DNA of 12,691 bases from Planctomycetota bacterium (lineage in GTDB: Bacteria > Planctomycetota > Phycisphaerae > Sedimentisphaerales > Anaerohalosphaeraceae), in contig VRUF01000058.1 of NCBI GenBank assembly GCA_019456245.1, positions 1 to 12,691 on the forward strand. The letters are read 5' to 3'. Below, in pieces: positions 5,803 through 12,437 of the stretch (the first letter of the stretch is position 1; each line of letters begins with the position of its first letter). The notes under the pieces are model-generated. The model made no database searches. It was given only the letters and a program-made list of their open reading frames with translations, and had not been told where the DNA came from. The translations under genes and the position numbers were made by a program.

Positions 5803-7095
5803 CTAAGCCGTAGAGGCCATTTCATTATATATCCTTACACAATCACGCGCTGAATCATGCCAGTTGAGCCTGGTGACCTCTCGTTGTGATTCTTTGCGAA
5901 GCGTTTCCTCAAGCGGCGGATACCGAAGAACCGCCACTATCTTATTGGCCATCTCATTGATGTCCCAGAAGTCAACTTTCAGCGCATGTCGAAGAACTTC
6001 CGAAACCCCGCTTTGCTTGCTGATCAATACGGGAACGTCATGGTTGATCGCCTCCAAAGGCGCTATTCCGAATGGTTCCGAGACCGAGGGCATCACATAG
6101 AGATCGGCCATCGAGTAGACCCTTTGCAGTTCATTGCCCGAGAGGAAACCGGTAAAGAGCATCTTATGGCCTATCCCTACGCTGGCGGCCATATCTACGA
6201 TCCTTCGCATCATATCACCAGAACCTGTCATGACGAATTTTACATTGTCAAGTACCTCAAGGACTTTGCGTGCGGCGGCTATAAAGTAATCGGGGCCCTT
6301 CTGCATTGTGATCCTGCCGAGGAAAAGCACAACCTTATCGCCGGTGCGGATATGTGTAGTCTCAGCCTTTCTGCGCAGACCCTGTATGACACCGTTGTAA
6401 ACAACCTCTACCTTTTCCGGGGGCACAGCATAGCGATCTATCAGGATGTTTCGTGTGTAATTGCTTACGGCGATAACTTTTTTTGCTGCGTGCATACCAT
6501 ATCGCTCAATGTCATAAATCATCTGATTGATATTATCGCCGCTTCGATCAAATTCGGTTGAATGAACCTGCACAACCAACGGCTTACCACTGACTCTGGC
6601 GGCGGCTACTCCGGCTGGGTATGTCATCCAGTCATGGGCATGAACCACATCAAAATTTTCTCGCCCTGCAAGTCGAGCTATAGCGCGGGCATATCGGTTG
6701 ACCTCACTGTAAATATTTTGTCCGTAACGTAGGGCGTCTTCATTAACGTCAAAACCACCGCACTCGGTTTGGCAACCGCCCAGTTTCTCTTCGGCAAGAT
6801 CTTTCAAACGTCGCTTGAAAGCTTCGGGGTTGCCATAAGCCTGCAGTGCAGACTCCATCATTTGGAATTTTACATGTTTGAACTCATGGCATCCCATTGG
6901 CCCGCAACTAGCTGCTTCACTTAACGCAGCTAACATTTTTGCACTGCCGCCTGTGGCACTGCTGCTTACCTTTGGCATTGCAAATATTACCTCTATTCCC
7001 AATTCATCCATAGCCCTGGTCAGGCCGTAGCAAGCTGTGCCAAGTCCACCGCTTATGAAAGGCGGAAACTCCCATCCCACCATAAAAACTTTCAT
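5803..7095 (-). CDS. Glycosyltransferase, GT4/GT5 type (glycogen-synthase-like)
   Basis: The 430-residue protein has two Rossmann domains of the GT-B fold. It begins MKVFMVGWEFPPF with the glycine loop SGGLGTACYGL (15-25), matching the KxGGL donor loop of starch/glycogen synthases in position but lacking its Lys. VVHAHDWMTYPAG (150-162) is the conserved inter-domain segment. The C-terminal domain has FLGRITMQKG (258-267) with the Arg/Lys that contact the nucleotide-sugar phosphates, and the E-x7-E motif at E340...E348 (EPFGIAPLE). No signal peptide or membrane segment is visible. The enzyme transfers sugar from a nucleotide donor; whether it builds storage glucan, trehalose-like sugars or surface polysaccharide cannot be told. 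An AAAGGG before the ATG at 7095 supports the start. An insert of about 80 residues (50-130) is Cys/Gly-containing and variable. Confidence 0.92.
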   Translation of the reverse strand: MKVFMVGWEFPPFISGGLGTACYGLTRAMDELGIEVIFAMPKVSSSATGGSAKMLAALSEAASCGPMGCHEFKHVKFQMMESALQAYGNPEAFKRRLKDLAEEKLGGCQTECGGFDVNEDALRYGQNIYSEVNRYARAIARLAGRENFDVVHAHDWMTYPAGVAAARVSGKPLVVQVHSTEFDRSGDNINQMIYDIERYGMHAAKKVIAVSNYTRNILIDRYAVPPEKVEVVYNGVIQGLRRKAETTHIRTGDKVVLFLGRITMQKGPDYFIAAARKVLEVLDNVKFVMTGSGDMMRRIVDMAASVGIGHKMLFTGFLSGNELQRVYSMADLYVMPSVSEPFGIAPLEAINHDVPVLISKQSGVSEVLRHALKVDFWDINEMANKIVAVLRYPPLEETLRKESQREVTRLNWHDSARDCVRIYNEMASTA

Positions 7096-7615
7096 TTAAA
7101 AAATCCCTTTCTTCCCCGTAAAGAAAGCCCGTCAATCAAATCCATCCGACATGATTGACGTTAACTATAAGATCATCGGTATCATGCTTCTGCACAAGGT
7201 ATGCAAGCCATTTGAATAACGGCTACCAAAGACGTTAATTGTCAATTGAAGGCTAAACCTTATGTTTACACTCTGCGAGCAGTCAAACTCTCCCAATTTA
7301 GGGATTCTGGAAAAATCGTCAACTCAGGAATTTTCTGATTTGTGCTTGCGAAAAACCCTGCATTCTTACACCTACGCTGTTATGCATAACCCTAGATTAA
7401 GGTCATAAACACTTCACATCAGCTACCAGCCGTACTCAGGAATTACGCGTCCTCATTTCAGGAACTTCCTGATTTCCCGTCAACAGGCAAAACCATAAGT
7501 TTACGGCGGGCACAGGAATGTTCTATGGGGTGCATAAAGCTGACCTTGCCAGCGTTAGAAGCTTGAAACACCCCAGTATAATGAAAGATTACTGTCCTTT
7601 CATTAGGGGAAAAGA
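7096..7615. other. 520-base regulatory gap between divergent units
   Basis: No convincing gene is seen. The glycosyltransferase runs leftward and moeA' rightward from here. CGTCAAT (7130-7136) and ATTGACG (7154-7160) form a perfect 7-base inverted repeat inside the glycosyltransferase leader. A perfect minus-strand -35 (TTGACA) occurs near 7240 with only a poor -10. TCAGGAA-based dyads occur at 7322-7475. A perfect plus-strand -10, TATAAT, lies at 7577-7582, 34 bases before moeA', without a good -35. Confidence 0.5.
7322..7475. repeat. Repeated TCAGGAA dyads, operator-like
   Basis: TCAGGAATTTTCTGATTT (7325-7342) and TCAGGAACTTCCTGATTT (7458-7475) match at 16 of 18 positions. The second holds a perfect dyad, TCAGGAA-C-TTCCTGA (7458-7472). 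ACTCAGGAATT occurs exactly at 7322-7332 and again at 7434-7444. Such spaced near-identical palindromes suggest binding sites for a dimeric regulator. Confidence 0.4.
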
Positions 7616-8199
7616 GTGTTGCAGTATAAAAAAGTTCGTGACATCGTTTTGGGGCATGCTCGTCAATTAGGCTCCGAAACAGTTGATCTTACACGGGCGA
7701 CCAATCGGATATTGGTTCAGGACGTGTTCGCGAACATAGACGTGCCGAGTTTTGATAAGTCTTCGATAAACGGTTTTGCCTGTCGCAGGGCTGATCTGGA
7801 CAATGAGCTTACGGTGATCGAGACTGTCCATGTAGGAAATTTTCCTGAACGAACAATTAGCAAAAATGAATGTGCCAGAATCACGGGCGGTGCAATGGTT
7901 CCGCTGGGTGCAGACTGTGTGGTTCGGGTTGAGCATATGAAGATCATTAGTCGAAACGGTGTACGATTCATTGGCCGTGAAACTAAAGATAACATTCGTT
8001 TCCGAGGAGAAAAGGTTAAGAAAGGTGATGTGGTGCTTGCTAAAGGAACCAGGATAAAACCACAGCATATCGCAATCCTGGCAGCGATGGATTGTACCTG
8101 CCCATGTGTCGCGAGCAATGCTAACGAAGAACAATACAACTGGCAACGGATTAGTTGTACCAAATGAAAACCAGACTATTTTTTTGGGAGCAGACCAAA
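7616..8199 (+). pseudogene. moeA: moeA (molybdopterin molybdenumtransferase), truncated and frameshifted
   Basis: A GTG at 7616 follows AGGGG by 6 bases. Residues 1-165 read as the N-terminal half of MoeA, which inserts molybdate into adenylylated molybdopterin: DVPSFDKSSINGFA (42-55), RITGGAMVPLGAD (88-100) and GEKVKKGDVVLAKGTRI (131-147). The frame then degenerates and stops at 8167. A +1 frame from about 8130 restores TTGNGLVVPNE, matching the (S/T)TGDEL start of the next MoeA domain, so one frameshift lies near 8115-8135. Homology ends by about 8199, where the receiver-like remnant begins; more than half the gene, including the rest of the active-site cleft, is missing. The Asp of the usual MDGYA motif is Asn52 here; I recall that Asp as important in E. 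coli MoeA. This copy is almost surely inactive. Confidence 0.82.
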
Positions 8200-8209
8200 G
8201 GGGTTTGGC

Positions 8210-8346
8210 GTGGACAAAGATGTAACTATCATCTTGGGGGAACAGGAACGGGGGCATGCAATTCTGACAGAGCGAAGATAAGCTTCTGGGGGCTTGAGTT
8301 CACATCTGCATGCTTATTGCTGGGAGATTTCTCTGTTTCTGTTTAA
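8210..8346 (+). pseudogene. Dead third copy of the receiver-like gene
   Basis: AAAGGGG (8197-8203) and a GTG at 8210 open a frame reading VDKDVTIILGEQERGHAIL, clearly related to the N-termini of the genes at 2823 and 3307. It stops at TAA 8279-8281 after 23 codons. A one-base shift restores WGLEF at 8287-8301, the equivalent of WGFEY/WGFKY, with DNA similarity fading by about 8330. The phosphorylation-site region and everything after are absent. The fragment retains the family's ribosome binding site and start context and sits at the broken end of moeA, 100 bases before the hybrid kinase. Confidence 0.82.
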
Positions 8347-8369
8347 ACGAGAAAAGTCAGGTTGAACAA

Positions 8370-8412
8370 TATTCCGGATTATGCTGTAGTATTTATACAG
8401 TTTTGCGGAATA
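8370..8412. promoter_or_regulatory. Nested inverted repeats upstream of the hybrid kinase
   Basis: TATTCCG (8370-8376) and CGGAATA (8406-8412) form a perfect 7-base inverted repeat. Inside it CTGTA (8384-8388) and TACAG (8396-8400) form another. A TTGAAC (8362-8367) and TAGTAT (8387-8392) with a 19-base spacer make a poor promoter across the same site, so it could be an operator for the kinase gene. Confidence 0.35.
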
Positions 8413-8449
8413 AGAAGTCGCTGGGGCAGCCGTGTCAGTCCTGTGAAAT

Positions 8450-8776
8450 GTGGGCAGCGTTATGGACAAGCAGAAGGCAAAAGACCGCAACAAAACATCG
8501 GGCAAAGGACGTGGGTTTGCCACGGCGATTAGGCGTAAGGGTCTGTTGCGTGGAGGGTTTCCGTTTCCAGACCATAATCCTAACCCGGTTCTTCGGATAT
8601 CTGCTAAGGGAAAAGTGCTTTACAGCAATGATGCATCCGAAATTCTACTGCAAGCGTGGCAGTGGCAGGCGGGCAAAGCATTGCCGGATAAATGGAATCG
8701 TTATGTGCAGGCCGCTATCAGCGAAAGGCGAAAGCAGCATCAGAGGCCAAAATTGCAAGCCAGACATTTACTGTGA
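8450..8776 (+). pseudogene. 5' part of the hybrid histidine kinase (first PAS), ends in a frameshift
   Basis: A frame from GTG 8450 (or ATG 8462; neither has a clear ribosome binding site) encodes a basic head (MDKQKAKDRNK...) and then the first half of a PAS domain: NPNPVLRISAKGKVLYSN, then LPDKWNRYVQAAISERRK. It diverges into QHQRPKLQARHLL and stops at 8776. The missing second half (FTVTFVPSSVGNYVDVYGFDITEQKK) continues in the -1 frame from about 8735, inside the frame opening at 8692. The two frames overlap for about 85 bases. A tandem 7-base repeat, GCGAAAG twice at 8721-8734, and a CCAAAA run at 8747-8752 lie in the overlap; loss of one base or one repeat unit explains the break. A sequencing error is the main alternative. 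Confidence 0.75.
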
Positions 8777-11202
8777 CTTTTGTGCCCTCATCTGTCGGTA
8801 ACTATGTAGATGTTTACGGATTCGATATCACCGAGCAGAAAAAGACTCTGAAAGCCATGACTGACAGTGAGCAGCAATTCCGCTCGTTAGCAGCAACTGC
8901 GGTCGATGCGATCATATCCGCAGATATCCATGGAAACATTACCCAATGGAATAGGGGGGCCGAAAGAGTGTTCGGTTATTCTGGTGATGAGATAATCGGG
9001 CAACCGCTCACAAGGATAATGCCCGAAAGATATCATCATGCCCATCTAAAAGGGTTAAACAGGTTGGCCGAGACAGGCAAGACAAGGATTTCGGACCGAG
9101 TTGTAGAGGTCGCCGGTCTTACAAAAAACGGCAGAGAATTTCCTTTGGAACTTACTATTGCAAAATGGCAGACGGAAGAAGGCATTTTCTTTACGTCAAT
9201 ACTCCGTGACACCACCGAACAAGAAAAGGCTTTGCAGGCTTTGAATTTGCGCAATCGTGCCGTTTCTCAGTCAACCAACGGTATTATCATTACCGACCAT
9301 GTGGAAGTCTTTGAAAATCCTATAACTTATATAAATCCGGCGTTCGAGAGGTTTACAGGTTACAGTCTTGCGGAAGTACTTGGTAAAGACTGCCGGTTTT
9401 TGCAGGGTGAGGATAAAGAGCAACCCGGCTTAAATGAAATTCGTCAGGCATTGCAAGAGCAACGTGACTGCAAAACTATTATTCGCAATTATCGCAAAGA
9501 CGGAAGTATGTTCTGGAATGAAATAAGTATTTCACCTGTATTTGATGTTCAGAACAATTTGGCGCATTATGTTGCGGTGACCAATGACATTACAGAGTAC
9601 AAGAAGGTGGAAGAGGCGGTATGGGCCAGTGAAGCGAGACATCGATCATTGAGAGACGATGTGCTTGACAGTTCAGAAATGGGAATGTTCATTCTGGACG
9701 CTGATTTTAAGGTGGCTTGGATCAACCATGCGATCGAACTTTTCTTTGGTTTACAGCGAGAGCAGGTTATCGGGAAAGATAAAAGGGAATTAATTCGCAC
9801 AAAGATCAGCGAAATCTTTGAAGATCCGCAAGGGTTCATGGACACGGTATTTGCGACGTATGAAAACAACACGTGTGTAGAGCAATTTGAGTGCCACGTT
9901 CTTGGCGATGGGAACAGACAGGACAGATGGCTTGAGCACAGGGGTCTACCTATCCTGTCAGGATTTTATGCGGGCGGGCGAATGGAACATTATATCGACA
10001 TCACCAAACGCAAGAAAGCGGAAGAGCGACTGGAGATAGCAAGGCATAAGGCGGAGGCGGCCAATATTGCCAAGAGTCAGTTCCTTGCCAATATGAGTCA
10101 CGAGATCCGCACTCCCATGAACGTAATAACAGGCATCAGCGATATTTTGGCAAGGGAAGAACTGACAAAAGAGCAATTAGCGTATACCGAACTTATACAG
10201 GATGCAAGTAAGTCTCTGTTGATCGTAATAAATGATATTTTGGACTACTCCAGGATCGAGGCTGGTAAACTCGAAGTTGCACCAGTAGAGATTTCACTAA
10301 AAAGGATACTTGATGGTATTGATTCTGTAATGCGGCCATTAGCTACCGAAAAAGACTTGCAGTACGAAATTATTTGTGGTGAAAGATTGCCCGCGATAAT
10401 ACAAACTGACCATGACCGTCTTCATCAATGCTTAGTTAATCTTGTTAGTAACGCTATTAAATTTACAGATCAGGGACACGTTCATATAAATGTTTCCATA
10501 GAAGACAGTGGTGCTAAACCCTTTGTTCGATTTGATGTTGAAGATACCGGTATCGGCATACCGATAGATAAACAACAACATATTTTTGACTCCTTTACCC
10601 AGATAGAAAAAGGCTGTACTCGTAAATATGGCGGTACGGGCCTTGGCTTAGCTATAACTTCTCAGTTGGCACAACTTCTTGAAGGCAAACTTACTTTTAT
10701 CAGCCAGGAAGGAAAAGGTTCGATATTCTCCCTGATAATACCCGCTGGGATCGATGTAATATCACCACCTCCTTTGGAAGAAGAGAAAGCTGTCAGTGAA
10801 ATAACTCCGATGAAAGAAATTGGTCGTGCGTTCTCTGGCAAGGTGCTGGTTGCCGAAGACGACAAAGGTTGCCAGATACTTACACGCAAACTACTTGAGC
10901 CGCTGGGGCTTGAAGTAACCATTGCCGATGATGGCCAGGATGCTGTCGAAAAGACTCTACAGGAATCTTTTGATCTGATATTCATGGATGTCAGGATGCC
11001 GACTTTAAATGGATTTGAGGCTACGGAAGCTTTGCACCAAAAAGGAGTAACCATTCCTATAATAGCGCTGACAGCCCATGCCATGGAAGGTGACAGGGAG
11101 TTGTGCATTGAAGCAGGTTGTAATGATTATCTCTCTAAACCCATAGACCGTGAAAAGCTCTTGGAAGTACTTGGCAAACACTTACCCGCTAAAACTGTTT
11201 AG
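8692..11202 (+). CDS. Multi-PAS hybrid histidine kinase with LOV-type domain and receiver
   Basis: The 836-residue frame lacks a ribosome binding site at its ATG, so it is best read as the body of a gene starting near 8450. In order: end of PAS-0 (about 20-50), PAS-1 (60-182), a LOV-type PAS-2 (185-310) with GKDCRFLQG (Cys234), NYRKDG and FWNEISISP, PAS-3 (315-440), HisKA with FLANMSHEIRTPMN (His470), HATPase with N-box SNAIKF (Asn587), DTGIGIP and GTGLGLAI, and a C-terminal receiver with VAEDD and FMDVRMP (Asp766), TAH and KP. No membrane segment is visible, so it is cytoplasmic. The expected chemistry is autophosphorylation at His470 and transfer to Asp766. LOV domains sense blue light through a Cys-flavin bond, but here the usual Asn before Cys is Asp and the C-terminal Gln is Thr (YVAVTND). 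No Hpt or output protein is adjacent; only a dead receiver-like copy lies upstream. Confidence 0.88.
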   Translation: MESLCAGRYQRKAKAASEAKIASQTFTVTFVPSSVGNYVDVYGFDITEQKKTLKAMTDSEQQFRSLAATAVDAIISADIHGNITQWNRGAERVFGYSGDEIIGQPLTRIMPERYHHAHLKGLNRLAETGKTRISDRVVEVAGLTKNGREFPLELTIAKWQTEEGIFFTSILRDTTEQEKALQALNLRNRAVSQSTNGIIITDHVEVFENPITYINPAFERFTGYSLAEVLGKDCRFLQGEDKEQPGLNEIRQALQEQRDCKTIIRNYRKDGSMFWNEISISPVFDVQNNLAHYVAVTNDITEYKKVEEAVWASEARHRSLRDDVLDSSEMGMFILDADFKVAWINHAIELFFGLQREQVIGKDKRELIRTKISEIFEDPQGFMDTVFATYENNTCVEQFECHVLGDGNRQDRWLEHRGLPILSGFYAGGRMEHYIDITKRKKAEERLEIARHKAEAANIAKSQFLANMSHEIRTPMNVITGISDILAREELTKEQLAYTELIQDASKSLLIVINDILDYSRIEAGKLEVAPVEISLKRILDGIDSVMRPLATEKDLQYEIICGERLPAIIQTDHDRLHQCLVNLVSNAIKFTDQGHVHINVSIEDSGAKPFVRFDVEDTGIGIPIDKQQHIFDSFTQIEKGCTRKYGGTGLGLAITSQLAQLLEGKLTFISQEGKGSIFSLIIPAGIDVISPPPLEEEKAVSEITPMKEIGRAFSGKVLVAEDDKGCQILTRKLLEPLGLEVTIADDGQDAVEKTLQESFDLIFMDVRMPTLNGFEATEALHQKGVTIPIIALTAHAMEGDRELCIEAGCNDYLSKPIDREKLLEVLGKHLPAKTV

Positions 11203-11213
11203 CTTGATGAGCA

Positions 11214-11245
11214 TCTTAGCCTTTCTGGCCATTTGCGGCTTAAGA
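11214..11245 (+). terminator. Stem-loop after the hybrid kinase
   Basis: TCTTAGCC (11214-11221) pairs with GGCTTAAGA (11237-11245), eight pairs with one bulged A, starting 11 bases after the stop codon. No T-run follows. The placement resembles the hairpin behind the pentapeptide gene. Confidence 0.35.
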
Positions 11246-11304
11246 CTAGTAACGAACTATCAGTGAGGCGGTTAAACGAGACTTCAAGCCCGCGTCGGTA
11301 TGCT

Positions 11305-11787
11305 CTATGCAATTCTGCGGTTTAGCTTCTCTTCTACTTTTTCCAGTACTTTGTCGACAAAATTACCGGATGCATTAATACTCACTCCGGTACTTTCCGA
11401 AATTTTGAATACCTTGTCGTACTTTTCGATAGCATCCTGCATCTTCTCTTCTCTTATATGCGAGTTTAAGTCAAGCTGATCCTCCAGTATTTTTGTATCA
11501 TTGCGGCGGCCTCTGCTTCCAAGAACTATATCTATATATCCTTCTGCTGGGAGTTCTTTTTGATCTTCGAGAACGAAAATCTTGTCATATTTCGCCTTCA
11601 TTGCACAGCGTTTGCTTAGTAATTCGTCTGTGGTTGAGTTTGTAGCTGCCTTTAAGTGACATTTCTTTCTTCTAGCTTTTCTTACACAATCCAGACAAGT
11701 CCGCATGTAAGAATTATCGGCAAAACGAAAGTTCTCGCGCACCAATTCCTTTGTCTTTCCACATTTATTACATTTTCTTGTTTTCAT
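11305..11787 (-). CDS. Small zinc-finger protein of unknown function
   Basis: The 160-residue protein opens with KCNKCGKTK (C6, C9) and TCLDCVRKARRKK (C31, C34), a four-cysteine zinc ribbon with a basic flank and the aromatic F20/F22 between the pairs. This arrangement is common at the head of small phage-like or HNH-associated proteins, but no HNH motif (His-Asn-His) follows. The remainder is charged and helical, with two similar segments, KYDKIFVLED (66-75) and KYDKVFKISE, which may be an internal duplication. No signal peptide or membrane segment is visible. AGGG 5 bases upstream supports the ATG at 11787, and two tiny overlapping frames precede it. The basic zinc ribbon makes nucleic-acid binding likely (inference). 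I do not recognise the family. Confidence 0.75.
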   Translation of the reverse strand: MKTRKCNKCGKTKELVRENFRFADNSYMRTCLDCVRKARRKKCHLKAATNSTTDELLSKRCAMKAKYDKIFVLEDQKELPAEGYIDIVLGSRGRRNDTKILEDQLDLNSHIREEKMQDAIEKYDKVFKISESTGVSINASGNFVDKVLEKVEEKLNRRIA

Positions 11788-11789
11788 TA

Positions 11790-11821
11790 TTACCCTAATA
11801 ATCTAAATCTCATTGATCCAT
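11790..11821 (-). other. Two tiny overlapping leader frames upstream of the zinc-finger gene
   Basis: On the minus strand GGGAGG (11830-11835) sits 8 bases before an ATG at 11821 that encodes only MDQ and stops. Its TGA overlaps (ATGA) an ATG at 11813 encoding MRFRLLG, whose TAA lies 2 bases before the zinc-finger ATG at 11787. The strongest ribosome binding site of the region therefore serves a three-codon frame. This could be translational coupling or a leader-peptide device, or mere chance. Confidence 0.3.
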
Positions 11822-11949
11822 AGAAACCACCTCCCAACGATCTGCAATCTCACCGTCAGTTTGCGATAATACAATACCAGAATTTAGAGATTGGCCTCAC
11901 AATACCCTTCCCCTCTTTCAAATATGAGGTAACTAAATAGATACCGCGT

Positions 11950-12282
11950 TTACTCTTTTATTTCTTTAATACCTAATTCTTTTCCAATCATTTTGTCAAT
12001 TTTCACCATCTGCGCTTCCTGCTCAGCTATTTCTGTCAACTTATCCTTTATCTCTAATTGCTCGGCAATTTCATTAAGCCTGCCTTCAGAAAGTTTTTCA
12101 TAAACAGTATTGCCTAATTCTGCCAATAGTTTTGTAAGTTGTGTTTCATATCGAGACTTTTCGCGACGGCTACGAGTAAGCTCGATACCTTCGCCAGCCT
12201 TTTCCGTAAGAGTATGTACAGCTGAAATAGAAGCATCAAATCCTGCTTCCATTCCACGATGTATCCTGTCCCATAGCTTCAT
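11950..12282 (-). CDS. Small coiled-coil protein of unknown function
   Basis: The start is placed at the ATG at 12282 because a near-perfect AAGGAGGT ends 8 bases before it. A GTG three codons upstream touches that site and is not usable. The 110-residue protein has an amphipathic head (MKLWDRIHRGMEAGFDASISAVHTL) and then long heptad-like helices rich in Glu, Lys and Leu (EKSRYETQLTKLLAELGNTVYEKL, ... IEIKDKLTEIAEQEAQMVKIDKM written here in pieces). No cysteine, signal peptide or hydrophobic membrane span is present. The layout recalls small envelope-stress or YtxH-like coiled-coil proteins that lie along the membrane, but I cannot assign a family. It is divergent from the gene at 12438 and upstream, on the same strand, of the zinc-finger gene, with 162 bases between. 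Confidence 0.75.
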   Translation of the reverse strand: MKLWDRIHRGMEAGFDASISAVHTLTEKAGEGIELTRSRREKSRYETQLTKLLAELGNTVYEKLSEGRLNEIAEQLEIKDKLTEIAEQEAQMVKIDKMIGKELGIKEIKE

Positions 12283-12342
12283 TTTAAACACCTCCTTTCA
12301 TTCTATAATGCCAGATACGTTTTCCTATTAACTGTGTTCCAT

Positions 12343-12371
12343 TTGCTTGGTTCCCCAACTTAAGCTATAAT
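12343..12371 (+). promoter_or_regulatory. Sigma-70-type promoter for the right-edge gene
   Basis: TTGCTT (12343-12348), a 17-base spacer and a perfect TATAAT (12366-12371) on the plus strand. The start would be near 12378, about 60 bases before the ATG at 12438. It supports the reality of the truncated gene. Confidence 0.6.
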
Positions 12372-12437
12372 GCAAATATACATAAATTGTTCAGACGAAG
12401 TCCTCAAGGAATACCCATTTTTGCTTTGAGAGACGGA

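Noticed and set aside
7525..7545. Sigma-54-like GG-N10-GC element before moeA'
   Set aside because: Only the bare GG/GC spacing fits; the surrounding consensus bases do not.
7667..8257. Long minus-strand frame opposite moeA'
   Set aside because: The plus strand carries clear MoeA homology; the reverse frame shows no recognisable domain.
8747..8753. Programmed -1 ribosomal frameshift at the CCAAAA run
   Set aside because: The heptamer G-CCA-AAA does not fit the slippery pattern and no clear downstream pseudoknot was seen; mutation or read error is simpler.
8310..8801. 163-codon plus-strand frame overlapping the kinase start
   Set aside because: It is a third frame across PAS-coding DNA, rich in Cys and Arg, without a domain or ribosome binding site.
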